Assembly (NCBI GenBank): GCA_964425695.1
Contig: CAYRNF010000003.1
Coordinates: 62,001-126,000 of the forward strand
Direction of reading: 5' to 3'
From: JAKPBU01 sp964425695
GTDB lineage: Bacteria > Pseudomonadota > Gammaproteobacteria > Xanthomonadales > Xanthomonadaceae
Length of the DNA stretch: 64,000 nt
Shown: piece by piece, positions 41,473 to 50,515 of the stretch
Layout: each line of letters starts with the position of its first letter
Position numbering within the stretch: position 1 is the stretch's first letter
Position numbers and translations under genes: made by a program
The notes under the pieces: generated by a model
What the model was told of the DNA's origin: nothing
Databases searched by the model: none
Seen by the model: the letters and a program-made list of their open reading frames with translations, nothing else

Positions 41473-43402
41473 CGGCGGCGCACAGCGCGGATTCCATTTC
41501 CCCATCAAGGACCAGGTCTGCCACCTGCGCCCGGGCGAGATCGTCATCGACTTCTTCGCCGGCGGCGGCGGCGCGAGCGAGGCGCTGGAACAGGCGCTCG
41601 GGCGACCTGTCGACCTCGCCGTGAATCACGACGAGTTCGCCATCGCCATGCACGCGGCGAATCACCCCTACACGCGGCACCTGCGTGAGGACGTGTGGCA
41701 CGTCGACCCACGGCGCGAGGTTGGCACCGCGCCCGTGGGCTGGTTCCATGCCTCGCCGGACTGCACGCACTTCTCCCAGGCGCGCGGCGGTCAGCCGCGA
41801 TCGCGCAAGACCCGGGCGCTGTCCTGGGTGGTGGTGAAGTGGGTCGGCGCGCTGCGCCGAACCGGCAACGCCCCGCGGCTGCTGTCGCTGGAGAACGTCG
41901 AGCAGATCCTCAAGTGGGGGCCGCTGGTCGCCAAGCGCTGCAAGGCCACCGGCCGCGTGGTGAAGATGGACGGCACCGTGGCGGCGCGCGGCGAGCGCGT
42001 GCCCGTGGAGCACCAGCAGCTCGTGCCGGACAAGCGGCGAGAGGGGCAGACCTGGCGGCAGTTCGTGGCCATCCTGCGCGCGCACGGCTACGCGGTGGAC
42101 TGGCGCAAGCTGGTCGCCAGCGACTACGGCGCCGGCACCAGCCGGAAGCGGCTGTTCCTCATCGCCCGCAACGACGGCGAGGCGATTCAGTGGCCGGAGC
42201 CGACGCACGGCCCGGGCAAGTTGCCCGTGGTGACCGCGGGCGACTGCATCGACTGGGCCATCCCCTGCCCTTCGATCTTCACCCGCGCCAAGCCCCTGGC
42301 CGATGCCACCTTGCGCCGCATCGCGCGCGGCATCCAGCGCTACGTGCTGGACGCGGCGGAGCCCTTCATCGTCCACAGCGCGAACGCGAGTGCCAGCGGC
42401 GTGCACGCCGGCACTGATCCACTGCCGACCATCACCGGTTGGCCCAAGGGCGGCTCGCACGCGGTCGTGGCGCCGATCCTGGCGGGCGTCGGCGGCCGGG
42501 CGGGCGACACGGAGCCGCGGAGCGCCGGACAGCCCTGCTACACGATCACGGGCAAGGCCGATTGCGCCATCGCAGCCGCCACCCTCGTCCAGACCGGCTA
42601 CGGCGAGCGCGAGGGCCAGGCGCCGCGCGTGCCCGGACTCGACAAGCCGCTCGGGACGTTGGTGGACGGGCAGAAGCACGCCGCGGTTGCCGCGCACCTG
42701 GTCAAGTTCCGCGGGGAAAGCAGCGGCAGCGCCGCCGGCGAGCCGCTGCCGACGATCACCTCCGGCGCCGGCGCGGCGCGGCCTGCAGGCGCCGCGCATG
42801 CGCTCGGCGTGGTCACCGCCTTCATGGAGCAGGCGAACACCGGCGCGCCGTCGCATGCGGCCAGCGATCCGGTCAGCACCATCGTGGGCAAGGGGTGCAC
42901 CCAGCGGCTCTGCGCGGCGAACCTCGCCACCCTCCGCGGCACGAACACCGGCGCCGCCGCAGATGTGCCGCTGCGCACGCTGAGCGCGGGCGGCGAGCAT
43001 CACGCCGTAGTGGAAGCGACCCTGTCGCCGGAGCAGGAGGCGGGCGCGCTGCGCGTCGCCGCGTTCCTGATGCGCTACCACGGCACCGGCGGGCAGGACG
43101 CTTCCCTGGCCGATCCGCTGACGACCGTCACCACGAAGGACCGCCTGGCGCTGGTCACGGTCATGGTGCGCGGCACGCCCTACGTCATCGTGGACATCGG
43201 CCTGCGCATGCTGCAGCGGCACGAACTGTTCAAGGCCCAGGGCTTCCCGGACAGCTACATCATTGACCGCACCGCGGACGGGCGTCGCCTGACCGTCAGC
43301 CAGTCGGTGCGCATGGTCGGCAACAGCGTCAGCCCGCCGCCGCTGGTCGCGGCCATCCGCGCAAACCTTCCGCAGGGCGCAGCGTTGAGGGAAGCAGCAT
43401 GA
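41465..43402 (+). CDS. C5-cytosine DNA methyltransferase with long repeat-containing insert
   Basis: A 645-residue Dcm-type enzyme. Motif I is DFFAGGGGAS (29-38), the catalytic loop is SPDCTHFSQ (Cys100), and ENV is at 143-145. The C-terminal motif MVGNSVSPPP is present. Between them lies an unusually long target region with degenerate repeats (PLPTIT, PCYTIT, EPLPTIT, DPVSTIV, VPLRTLS, DPLTTVT at about 45-residue intervals). Phage methylases protect DNA from host restriction. The repeats may reflect several specificity modules. Confidence 0.9.
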   Translation: MADGGAQRGFHFPIKDQVCHLRPGEIVIDFFAGGGGASEALEQALGRPVDLAVNHDEFAIAMHAANHPYTRHLREDVWHVDPRREVGTAPVGWFHASPDCTHFSQARGGQPRSRKTRALSWVVVKWVGALRRTGNAPRLLSLENVEQILKWGPLVAKRCKATGRVVKMDGTVAARGERVPVEHQQLVPDKRREGQTWRQFVAILRAHGYAVDWRKLVASDYGAGTSRKRLFLIARNDGEAIQWPEPTHGPGKLPVVTAGDCIDWAIPCPSIFTRAKPLADATLRRIARGIQRYVLDAAEPFIVHSANASASGVHAGTDPLPTITGWPKGGSHAVVAPILAGVGGRAGDTEPRSAGQPCYTITGKADCAIAAATLVQTGYGEREGQAPRVPGLDKPLGTLVDGQKHAAVAAHLVKFRGESSGSAAGEPLPTITSGAGAARPAGAAHALGVVTAFMEQANTGAPSHAASDPVSTIVGKGCTQRLCAANLATLRGTNTGAAADVPLRTLSAGGEHHAVVEATLSPEQEAGALRVAAFLMRYHGTGGQDASLADPLTTVTTKDRLALVTVMVRGTPYVIVDIGLRMLQRHELFKAQGFPDSYIIDRTADGRRLTVSQSVRMVGNSVSPPPLVAAIRANLPQGAALREAA

Positions 43403-43434
43403 CGCTCAACTGTTCGCCCTGCGGAAGCACCGAC

Positions 43435-43644
43435 CTAGCCTTCTACTTTCTGGGTATCGCGGTTCCAGATGAACGCGCCGCTCGCGACGTCTGCCACCAG
43501 GCGAGCACCGTGCACGCAGTCGCGTTTGTCCTTGTAGCCCTCACCGCTATCTGCGATCAGCTTCGAGTTCGCAGCGTACAGCTGCCAGCGCCATTCGCCC
43601 TTGGAATCGGTGTAGATCACGAACTGTTTTGGGTGGCCAGTCAT
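43435..43644 (-). CDS. DUF1508 (YegP-like) protein
   Basis: A 69-residue protein starting MTGHPKQFVIYTDSKGEWRW with a strong AGGAGG site six bases before the ATG. The repeat FVIYTDSKGEWRWQLYAANS and the ADSGEGYKDKRDCVHGARLV stretch match DUF1508, whose function is unknown. It is one of few minus-strand genes inside the rightward operon, so it may be an independently expressed moron. Confidence 0.85.
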   Translation of the reverse strand: MTGHPKQFVIYTDSKGEWRWQLYAANSKLIADSGEGYKDKRDCVHGARLVADVASGAFIWNRDTQKVEG

Positions 43645-43751
43645 CACATTCCTCCTCGCGGGGGATCCGCGAGTCTGGAGGCTAAACCCACCTACTGTGG
43701 GGACGCGACGGAACAAGCTGTGGATAAGTCCGCGTTTCGGGATGCCTCCGC

Positions 43752-46313
43752 ATGATCGACCTGGACGCCTACGAACGCTTCCTGCGCGCCAAGGTGGCTG
43801 TAGCACCGCGCGTCGGGCAGTCCGTCGCAGCAGGCGCGGTCAGTGGCGTGCTGAAGGACCATCAGGCCGCTGCGGTCCGCTGGATGCTCGATGGCGGCCG
43901 GCGCGCATGCTTCGCCGCTTTCGGCCTCGGCAAGAGCGTCATCCAGCTGGAAGCGGTCCGCCTGGCCAAGCAAGCCGCCGGCGGCCGCGGTCTCATCATC
44001 CTGCCGCTTGGCGTGCGGCAGGAATTCGTGCGCGACGCCGCGATGCTGGGCGTGCCCGTGCAGTTCGTGCGCCGCATCGAGGACGCGCGCAGCGCCGAGC
44101 CGATCTACCTCACGAACTACGAGACCGTGCGGGACGGCAAGCTGGACCCGCGCGAGTTCGCCGCGGTGTCGCTCGACGAAGCAGCCGTGCTGCGCGGCTT
44201 TGGTGGCACGAAGACCTTCCGCCAGTTCATGGCCACCATCGCTGGCGACGACCGCGCCGCGGGCGTGCGTACCGACGGCATCCCCTACCGATTCGTGGCC
44301 ACCGCAACGCCCAGCCCGAACGAATACATCGAGCTGCTGGCTTACGCGGCTTTCCTGGGCGTGATGGACGTGGGCCAGGCGAAGACCCGGTTCTTTAAGC
44401 GCAACAGCGAGAAGGCCGACCAGCTGACGCTGCACCCACACAAGGAGCGCGAGTTCTGGCTGTGGGTCGCGTCGTGGGCGCTCTTCGTCCAGAAGCCTTC
44501 GGACCTAGACCCCAGCTTCTCGGACGAAGGCTACGAGCTGCCGCCGCTGGACGTGCGCTGGCACGAGATCAAGAGCGACCACGCCACCGCCGGCGCGGAG
44601 AAGGATGGCCAGGGCCGACTGTTCCGGAACACCGCGATCGGCGTGCAGGACGCAGCGCGGGAGAAGCGCGACAGCCTGCATGCACGCGTGGCCAAGGTGC
44701 TCGAACTGCGCGCCGAGGATCCAGATTCACACCGGGTGATCTGGCACGACCTTGAGGACGAGCGGCGCGCGCTGGAGGCTGCATGCGCGGGGCTGGTCAG
44801 CGTGTACGGCTCGCAGGATCTCGAAGATCGCGAGGCGTCGGTTATCGCCTTCTCCGAGGGCCGAATTCAAGAGTTGGCCGGCAAGCCCGTGATGCTCGGC
44901 GCCGGCTGCAACTTCCAGCGTCACTGCGCCTGGGCGATCTACCTGGGCATCGGCTTCAAGTTCGCCGACTGGATCCAGAGCGTCCACCGGCTCTATCGGT
45001 TCCTGCAGACGCGCACGGTGCGCATCGACCTGATCTACACGGAGGCCGAGCGCGACGTGCGCCGGACCCTCGAACGCAAGTGGCGCCAGCACGAGGAGAT
45101 GGTGCAGAAGATGACCGAAATCATCCGGACGTATGGGCTCGCGCACGCAGCGCTGGACGGCATGCTGGAGCGATCACTCGGTGTGGAGCGCGTCCAGGCC
45201 TCGGGCGACGGCTACACCGTGGTCAACAACGACTGCGTGCTCGAAGCGAACGCGATGGAACCGAATAGCGTCGATCTGATCGTGACCTCGATCCCATTCG
45301 CGACGCAGTACGAGTACACGCCCAGCTACAACGACTTCGGCCACACCGACGACAACGTGCACTTCTGGGAGCAGATGGACTTCCTGATCCCGAGCCTGCT
45401 TCGGGTACTGAAGCCCGGCCGCGTTGCCGCGATTCACGTCAAGGACCGGATCACGCCGGGCGGCGTGAACGGGCTGAGCTTTCAGACGGTGACGCCATTC
45501 AGCGATGAGTGCGTCGCGCGCTTCACGAAGCACGGCTTCGCGTTCCTGTCGCGGGTGACGGTGGTCACCGACGTGGTGCGCGAGAACAACCAGACCTACC
45601 GCCTCGGCTGGACCGAGCAGTGCAAGGACGGTTCACGCATGGGCAACGGCATGCCTGAGTACGTGCTCAAGTTCCGGAAGCCGCCGACGGACACGACCAA
45701 TGGCTACGCCGACGTTCCGGTGGTGAAGGACAAGGCCACGTACACCCGCCCGCGCTGGCAGTACGACGCTCACGGATTCCACCGCAGCAGTGGCGACCGG
45801 CCGCTCCAACCGGAGGACCTGGACGGACTGGACCAGTCCGCCATCTTCAAGCTCTTCCGCCGGCACTCCCTGCATGACGTGTACGACTTCCGCCACGACG
45901 TGCGAATCGCCGAGCACGTGGACCGCTCTGGCTGGCTGCCGACCACCTTCATGCTGCTGCAGCCGCAGTCCTGGCACCCCGAGGTGTGGACCGACATCAC
46001 GCGCATGCGCACGCTCAACAGCACGCAGGCTGCGAAGGGCAAAGAGCAGCACCTGTGCCCGCTGCAGTTCGACATCGTCGACCGGTGCATCGAGCAGCAC
46101 AGCATGCCGGGCGAGCTAGTGTTCGACCCGTTCGGAGGGCTGGGCACAGTCCCGTACTGCGCTCTCAAGCTGAAGCGCCGTGGATACGCGTGCGAGCTCA
46201 ACCCAGCCTACTTCCTCGACATGGCGGCCTACTGCGCCGCGGCCGCGCGGGAGCGATCGATGCCCGGCCTGTTCGACGCGCTGGCAGCCAATCAGATGGA
46301 CGAAGCCGCATGA
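43752..46313 (+). CDS. SF2 helicase fused to a beta-class DNA methyltransferase
   Basis: An 853-residue two-part protein. The N-terminal SF2 helicase has GLGKS (58-62), DEAA (142-145), TATPSPN (184-190) and a motif VI-like HRLYRFLQTR (412-421). The C-terminal methyltransferase has the catalytic motif SIPF (513-516, variant of SPPY) before the SAM-binding DPFGG (792-796), the beta-class order of N6-adenine or N4-cytosine enzymes. Such a fusion resembles a helicase-modification module and could modify phage DNA or counter host defence; substrate and specificity are not evident. The nuclease expected of a restriction enzyme is absent. Confidence 0.85.
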   Translation: MIDLDAYERFLRAKVAVAPRVGQSVAAGAVSGVLKDHQAAAVRWMLDGGRRACFAAFGLGKSVIQLEAVRLAKQAAGGRGLIILPLGVRQEFVRDAAMLGVPVQFVRRIEDARSAEPIYLTNYETVRDGKLDPREFAAVSLDEAAVLRGFGGTKTFRQFMATIAGDDRAAGVRTDGIPYRFVATATPSPNEYIELLAYAAFLGVMDVGQAKTRFFKRNSEKADQLTLHPHKEREFWLWVASWALFVQKPSDLDPSFSDEGYELPPLDVRWHEIKSDHATAGAEKDGQGRLFRNTAIGVQDAAREKRDSLHARVAKVLELRAEDPDSHRVIWHDLEDERRALEAACAGLVSVYGSQDLEDREASVIAFSEGRIQELAGKPVMLGAGCNFQRHCAWAIYLGIGFKFADWIQSVHRLYRFLQTRTVRIDLIYTEAERDVRRTLERKWRQHEEMVQKMTEIIRTYGLAHAALDGMLERSLGVERVQASGDGYTVVNNDCVLEANAMEPNSVDLIVTSIPFATQYEYTPSYNDFGHTDDNVHFWEQMDFLIPSLLRVLKPGRVAAIHVKDRITPGGVNGLSFQTVTPFSDECVARFTKHGFAFLSRVTVVTDVVRENNQTYRLGWTEQCKDGSRMGNGMPEYVLKFRKPPTDTTNGYADVPVVKDKATYTRPRWQYDAHGFHRSSGDRPLQPEDLDGLDQSAIFKLFRRHSLHDVYDFRHDVRIAEHVDRSGWLPTTFMLLQPQSWHPEVWTDITRMRTLNSTQAAKGKEQHLCPLQFDIVDRCIEQHSMPGELVFDPFGGLGTVPYCALKLKRRGYACELNPAYFLDMAAYCAAAARERSMPGLFDALAANQMDEAA

Positions 46314-46492
46314 AGCTATCCGACGAACAGCTGCAGCAGCTCGAGGCCGACGCCCGCGCGCAGGCCGCGCCGCTCGGGACGCCGGTGCGCGTGATGCCTG
46401 GCCAGCTGATCGAACTGTGCCGCCTTGCGCGGCTCGGCCAGCAACTGGAAACGCCGCCAGCGCGCGGCCTCCACGTGGACGATGGCGCATGA
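46310..46492 (+). CDS. Small early protein of unknown function
   Basis: A 60-residue helical protein starting MKLSDEQLQQLEADARAQAA, joined by ATGA overlaps to the helicase-methyltransferase and the next gene. No family was recognised. Confidence 0.6.
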   Translation: MKLSDEQLQQLEADARAQAAPLGTPVRVMPGQLIELCRLARLGQQLETPPARGLHVDDGA

Positions 46493-46755
46493 AGACCTCG
46501 CACCTGATTCGCCGCGCGCCGCGCAGGCACACCGGCTTCAGCTGGGGCCGCTTCCCGATGGGCGACACCGGCGTGATTTCGTATCGCCTGTTCCGGCGCG
46601 ACCACACCGGCGCGCTGCACCTGGCGCTGCTGGACTTCCGCGGGACCGACCGCGCGGCGATGGCGCGCGACATCCGCCGGCAGTGCCACCAGCTGCGGGA
46701 CAAGGTGGACGAAATCGATCTGCAGGCGCTGTACGCGCGGGAGCAAGCAGCATGA
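46489..46755 (+). CDS. Small basic early protein
   Basis: An 88-residue protein starting MKTSHLIRRAPRRHTGFSWG, basic at the N-terminus and helical at the C-terminus. ATGA overlaps on both sides. No family was recognised. Confidence 0.6.
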   Translation: MKTSHLIRRAPRRHTGFSWGRFPMGDTGVISYRLFRRDHTGALHLALLDFRGTDRAAMARDIRRQCHQLRDKVDEIDLQALYAREQAA

Positions 46756-47405
46756 AAGAGCGCCCAATCCTGTTCAGCGCGCCGATGGTGCGCGCCATCC
46801 TCGACGGGCGAAAGACGCAGACCCGGCGCGTGATCAAGAACGTGCCCTCATGGGAACACTTCGGCCGCGACATCATGGACTGGGACCTGTCCGGAATTCA
46901 CCAAGAGCACGAGCAGGCCGACTCTGATCGCTGGTGCCTTGACGTGCAGTGCGACGTCGACGACCACAGCCGAGAGATGATCCGTTGCCCTTATGGCGCA
47001 CCCGGCGACCGCCTTTGGGTGCGCGAAACGTGGGGAGTGCTGTTCCCAGATTTCGTACACGACGAGCACGAGCCTACGTGGTATCGCGCGACGGACGAGG
47101 AGCCGGGGCCGGGTCGCTGGCGTCCGTCGATCCACATGCCGCGTGCGCGCTCGCGCATCGACCTGGAAGTGACCGGCGTGCGCGTGGAGCGGCTGCACCA
47201 AATAAGCGACGACGACGCGTTGAGGGAAGGCATCGACACCGAAGGGGAAGTCTACGAGGGAGGCGAATCTCTGCAGTCCGCAGGCTCGCCCCATTCCCCT
47301 GAGCGGTATACGTTCGCGACGCTGTGGCGGTCGATCAACGGCGATGCTTCGTGGGAGTCCAATCCGTGGGTCTGGGTAGTCGAGTTCAAGCGGGTGCGAC
47401 CATGA
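46752..47405 (+). CDS. ASCH-domain (PUA-like) phage protein
   Basis: A 217-residue protein. The N-terminal MKERPILFSAPMVRAILDGRKTQTRRV stretch (about residues 1-27) and GDRLWVRETWG (about 88) are the standard signatures of phage ASCH-type proteins, related to PUA RNA-binding folds. Some members are nucleases or modified-base readers; the function here is unknown. ATGA overlap to both neighbours. Confidence 0.8.
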   Translation: MKERPILFSAPMVRAILDGRKTQTRRVIKNVPSWEHFGRDIMDWDLSGIHQEHEQADSDRWCLDVQCDVDDHSREMIRCPYGAPGDRLWVRETWGVLFPDFVHDEHEPTWYRATDEEPGPGRWRPSIHMPRARSRIDLEVTGVRVERLHQISDDDALREGIDTEGEVYEGGESLQSAGSPHSPERYTFATLWRSINGDASWESNPWVWVVEFKRVRP

Positions 47406-47896
47406 CGGACATCATCAGCCGCAGCGCAGAGCTGTCGCCGTGCGGGCGCTACCGCTACCTGCTGACGCGCACCCAGCTGATGGGAAGCGGCACGTGCCTG
47501 TTCGTGATGCTCAACCCATCCACCGCGGACCACACGGTCGATGATCAGACGATTCGGCAGTGCATCGGCTTCAGCGCCGCCTGGGGCTACCAGCGCCTGG
47601 AGGTGGTGAACCTCTTCGCCTGGCGCGCCACCTTGCCGCGCGACATGTACGCCGCAATCGATCCCATCGGACCGGCAGGTGATGACTGGATCCTGCGCGC
47701 GGCGCGAGGCGCCGACCGGATCGTATGCGCCTGGGGCGAGCATGGCCGGCATCGCGGCCGCGGCGAGGCCGTGCGCGGTCTGCTGCAGGGGCACGGCCAC
47801 ACCCTCCATCACCTCGGGCTGACCAAGGGCCACGCCCAGCCCCGACACCCCCTTTACCTGGCGCGCGACACCGCGCCGCAGGAGTGGACACCGTGA
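47402..47896 (+). CDS. DUF1643-family protein
   Basis: A 164-residue protein. The LFVMLNPSTADHTVDDQTIR motif, WGYQRLEVVNLFAWRAT and the C-terminal CAWGEHG are the family hallmarks. DUF1643 proteins are common in phages and defence islands, and their activity is unknown. Coupled to the J-domain gene by GTGA. Confidence 0.88.
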   Translation: MTDIISRSAELSPCGRYRYLLTRTQLMGSGTCLFVMLNPSTADHTVDDQTIRQCIGFSAAWGYQRLEVVNLFAWRATLPRDMYAAIDPIGPAGDDWILRAARGADRIVCAWGEHGRHRGRGEAVRGLLQGHGHTLHHLGLTKGHAQPRHPLYLARDTAPQEWTP

Positions 47897-48480
47897 ACCG
47901 ACCCGACCAGCGCTACCCGCTGACCTGGCCTGCCGGATGGCCGCGCACCCCCAACTGGAAGCGGGCCCACAGCCCGTTCAAGGTCGAATCGACCGACCGC
48001 GCAATGCGCGAGCTGATGGACGAGTTGGGGCGCCTCGGCGCGACCCGCATCATCGTCAGCAGCAACCTGAAGCTGCGGCAGGACGGAATGCCCTACAGCC
48101 AGCAACCGCGCACCGAAGACGAGGGCATCGCCGTGTACTTCGTTCGCAAGGGCGTGGAAATGGTGCTGGCGTGCGACAAGTTCCTGAAGCGCGAAGCCAA
48201 CATCCGGGCGATCACCAAGACGATCGACGCGATCCGAGGCATCGAGCGCTGGGGCAGTTCCGACATGATGGAGCGCGCGTTCACCGGCTTCACCGCTCTG
48301 CCTGCGGGATCCGAGTCATGGTGGGTTGCACTCGGTGTTGAACCCACGGCCAGGCGAATCGAAATCGATGCGGCCTACCGCCGGCGTCGCAGCGAGACGC
48401 ACCCAGACCGAAGTGGCGATGCGGCGGAATTCGATGCCGTTCAGCGCGCCTATGAACAAGCTTGCAGGAGCGTCGGATGA
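47893..48480 (+). CDS. J-domain protein encoded by the phage
   Basis: A 195-residue protein with GTG start. The C-terminal J domain (about residues 140-195) contains WWVALGVEPTARRIEIDAAY and HPD at 170-172, the motif that stimulates Hsp70 ATPase. The N-terminal part (RIIVSSNLKLRQDGMPYSQQ) is of unknown type. It could recruit host DnaK for replication or assembly; that is inference. Coupled to both neighbours. Confidence 0.8.
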   Translation: MNRPDQRYPLTWPAGWPRTPNWKRAHSPFKVESTDRAMRELMDELGRLGATRIIVSSNLKLRQDGMPYSQQPRTEDEGIAVYFVRKGVEMVLACDKFLKREANIRAITKTIDAIRGIERWGSSDMMERAFTGFTALPAGSESWWVALGVEPTARRIEIDAAYRRRRSETHPDRSGDAAEFDAVQRAYEQACRSVG

Positions 48481-49274
48481 CTGACACGACGAAGGCTCTG
48501 GCAGATATTCCTGTACCCCTGCGCGAGTCCGTGCAACTGCTCCGCGAGCGGCTAGCAAACGATGGGCCTGGCTGGCGCGCCCTTTGCGAAGTCATGCAGC
48601 ATCTCGCCGCATCCGCGCCCGAGCAGGCGGTGGAATTGCCCACGCCATATCACTTCGCCGACAACGGAAAAGGAGAGCCGCTGTTCACTAAGAACCAACT
48701 GCTTGCTTTCATCGCCACCCACCGCCCAGCCGATGCGGCGGACAGCCAGCCCGCAGGGGAGGCGAGGGTGGAGGGTGACGGTGCGCTTACCTACGCCGAG
48801 CAGCGCAAAGCGGTCGAACACATGACGACCGAACTGCGTAGCGCAATCGGCATCCTGCAATCTGCCTTGCAGCGAGCAGAGGCTATCGACTGCCAGCCGA
48901 TCACCCAGCAGCACCGGGGCGATGCGGTGGACCGCACCATACGAGAACTTCAGTCCTCCCTGCCTTGGACAATTCGCTACAGCCGCGACTTCCGAGCTTC
49001 CCCGCAAACCCACAAGGACATGGCGCACGCCTTGCACCACGTTAGCAAGGCAGCAGGAAAGCTACATGGGCTGGTTGACGATATGGACCATGACCGAGAA
49101 GTGGCGAACGACCCAACGCTGCGCGAACGGTACGGAAAATACGTGGCCGACCTTGTTGTATGCGCGATAAGAATTTCCAACACGTTCCCCGGTGGCGTTG
49201 TCGATCTGCAACGCGCAGTGCAGGACCGCATCGCCAAGAAGAACGCCCTCACCGCCAACCAGGAGACGAGGTGA
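48477..49274 (+). CDS. Early protein of unknown function
   Basis: A 265-residue mostly helical protein starting MTDTTKALADIPVPLRESVQ. Less GC-rich than nearby genes. Coiled-coil-like stretches occur around residues 100-140. No family was recognised. ATGA overlap with the J-domain gene. Confidence 0.6.
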   Translation: MTDTTKALADIPVPLRESVQLLRERLANDGPGWRALCEVMQHLAASAPEQAVELPTPYHFADNGKGEPLFTKNQLLAFIATHRPADAADSQPAGEARVEGDGALTYAEQRKAVEHMTTELRSAIGILQSALQRAEAIDCQPITQQHRGDAVDRTIRELQSSLPWTIRYSRDFRASPQTHKDMAHALHHVSKAAGKLHGLVDDMDHDREVANDPTLRERYGKYVADLVVCAIRISNTFPGGVVDLQRAVQDRIAKKNALTANQETR

Positions 49275-49981
49275 TGGGCGAGGTCAGCAAGCAATACGCC
49301 GAGCGCGACGTGATGGCGCTGGACCGTGCAGGCGGCTACTACAGCCGCCACGTGAGAGCGATGACCGCCGAGGGTCTGCAATCCAAGTCGGACATTGCCG
49401 CCGAACTTGCATGGCGCGATGCCGAGATCGAGCGCCTTCGGAGCGAGGCCAGCGACCGCGCAGCGCAAGGGGGTGTCTGCGAAGGAACCGAAGCGTTCGG
49501 TGACTACTGCGCACGCCTGTGGTCCCAAGCTGTCGAGCAATCAGCATCCGAAGGCAGTTGTGCAGAGGTGATCTACGCGCGCCTGATCCTGTCGAACACC
49601 CGCGACCATGTTGGTCCCAGCGAAATGGTCATCGCAGCGCAAGGGGGTGGGGAGCAGTTTCTGCAAGAGGTGTGCGACGAACTCGCCGCCCTTGATTGCG
49701 GCGCATGTGTTGGGAGCATGGCTCCGTTCGAAGACTTGCATGGGCGTATCCGCGCGTACCTCGCCACCCGCCCCGCCGCCGAGGCCGTGGGGGTGCCGGA
49801 TGGGTGGCGCGTGATGTGGTTCACCGGCTCATTCCGATCACGCGGTGAGCGCTGGGAAATCTACGGTCCCGATGGCAGCGGTGGGGCCGTGAGCGCAGGC
49901 GACGTTGTGGACGAGTCCGTCTCGCACCTGCTGGACGCAATGGCCGCCGCCGCCCCGTCGCAGCCCGAGGGGCGGTCGTGA
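49274..49981 (+). CDS. Early protein of unknown function
   Basis: A 235-residue protein starting MGEVSKQYAERDVMALDRAG (TGATG overlap). The middle part contains a short Cys group (EVCDELAALDCGACVG) and the C-terminus has VMWFTGSFRSRGERWEIYGP, a beta hairpin. No family was recognised. Confidence 0.6.
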   Translation: MGEVSKQYAERDVMALDRAGGYYSRHVRAMTAEGLQSKSDIAAELAWRDAEIERLRSEASDRAAQGGVCEGTEAFGDYCARLWSQAVEQSASEGSCAEVIYARLILSNTRDHVGPSEMVIAAQGGGEQFLQEVCDELAALDCGACVGSMAPFEDLHGRIRAYLATRPAAEAVGVPDGWRVMWFTGSFRSRGERWEIYGPDGSGGAVSAGDVVDESVSHLLDAMAAAAPSQPEGRS

Positions 49982-50370
49982 GCATGCTTCGCCCTGACCA
50001 GCTCCCGGCGGCTTGGCGCCGCATGGCAGCCGGCGACGGATTGCCCAAGCTGCATCGGCAAGGATTGCGGCAGGCCGCGGACGACCTGGCGGCTGCATTT
50101 GCAGCCGAGGCCGAGGGCGTCATGCCCTACTGCTGGGCCTGCGAAGGCGACTTGATCATGGACCGCGACGAGGCGGAAGAATCGGCCGACGCCGGCGGCG
50201 AAGTGGTCACGCTGTGGACCAGACCCACGCCTACCGCCGCGGCGCTGATCGCCCTTGCCGCGCGTGTGGAAGCGCTGCAGGTCTCAGGCATCGACCCAGG
50301 CGGCGCACAGCGACGCGCTGCTATCGTGCGCGACCTACTCGCCTTGGCGGCGGGACTCGGCAATGGCTGA
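49978..50370 (+). CDS. Early protein of unknown function with a CxxC-like motif
   Basis: A 130-residue protein; the GTG overlaps the upstream stop (an ATG six bases on is an alternative). Helical with CWACEGD near residue 52, which could bind metal. Ends just inside the next small gene. No family was recognised. Confidence 0.6.
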   Translation: MSMLRPDQLPAAWRRMAAGDGLPKLHRQGLRQAADDLAAAFAAEAEGVMPYCWACEGDLIMDRDEAEESADAGGEVVTLWTRPTPTAAALIALAARVEALQVSGIDPGGAQRRAAIVRDLLALAAGLGNG

Positions 50371-50506
50371 CGCGCTTGCCCGGCTGATCGAGGCCTTGGC
50401 GCTCCAGGACGCCGAGGATTATCTGCGCGAGCGAGCCGAGTCCGGCGCGGCTGCGAACGATGCGCAGGAAAATCCCGCCTTGCCCGCTTCGGACAAGGCC
50501 GCGTAG
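50363..50506 (+). CDS. Small protein upstream of the integrase
   Basis: A 47-residue acidic helical protein starting MADALARLIEALALQDAEDY. Serine-integrase phages often carry a tiny gene here; whether it is the recombination directionality factor is not known. It ends 9 bases before the integrase GTG. Confidence 0.5.
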   Translation: MADALARLIEALALQDAEDYLRERAESGAAANDAQENPALPASDKAA

Positions 50507-50515
50507 GGTCGTGCC

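Noticed and set aside
43399..43755. Plus-strand frame between the two methyltransferase genes
   Set aside because: It is the shadow of the DUF1508 gene, which has a family match and strong ribosome-binding site.
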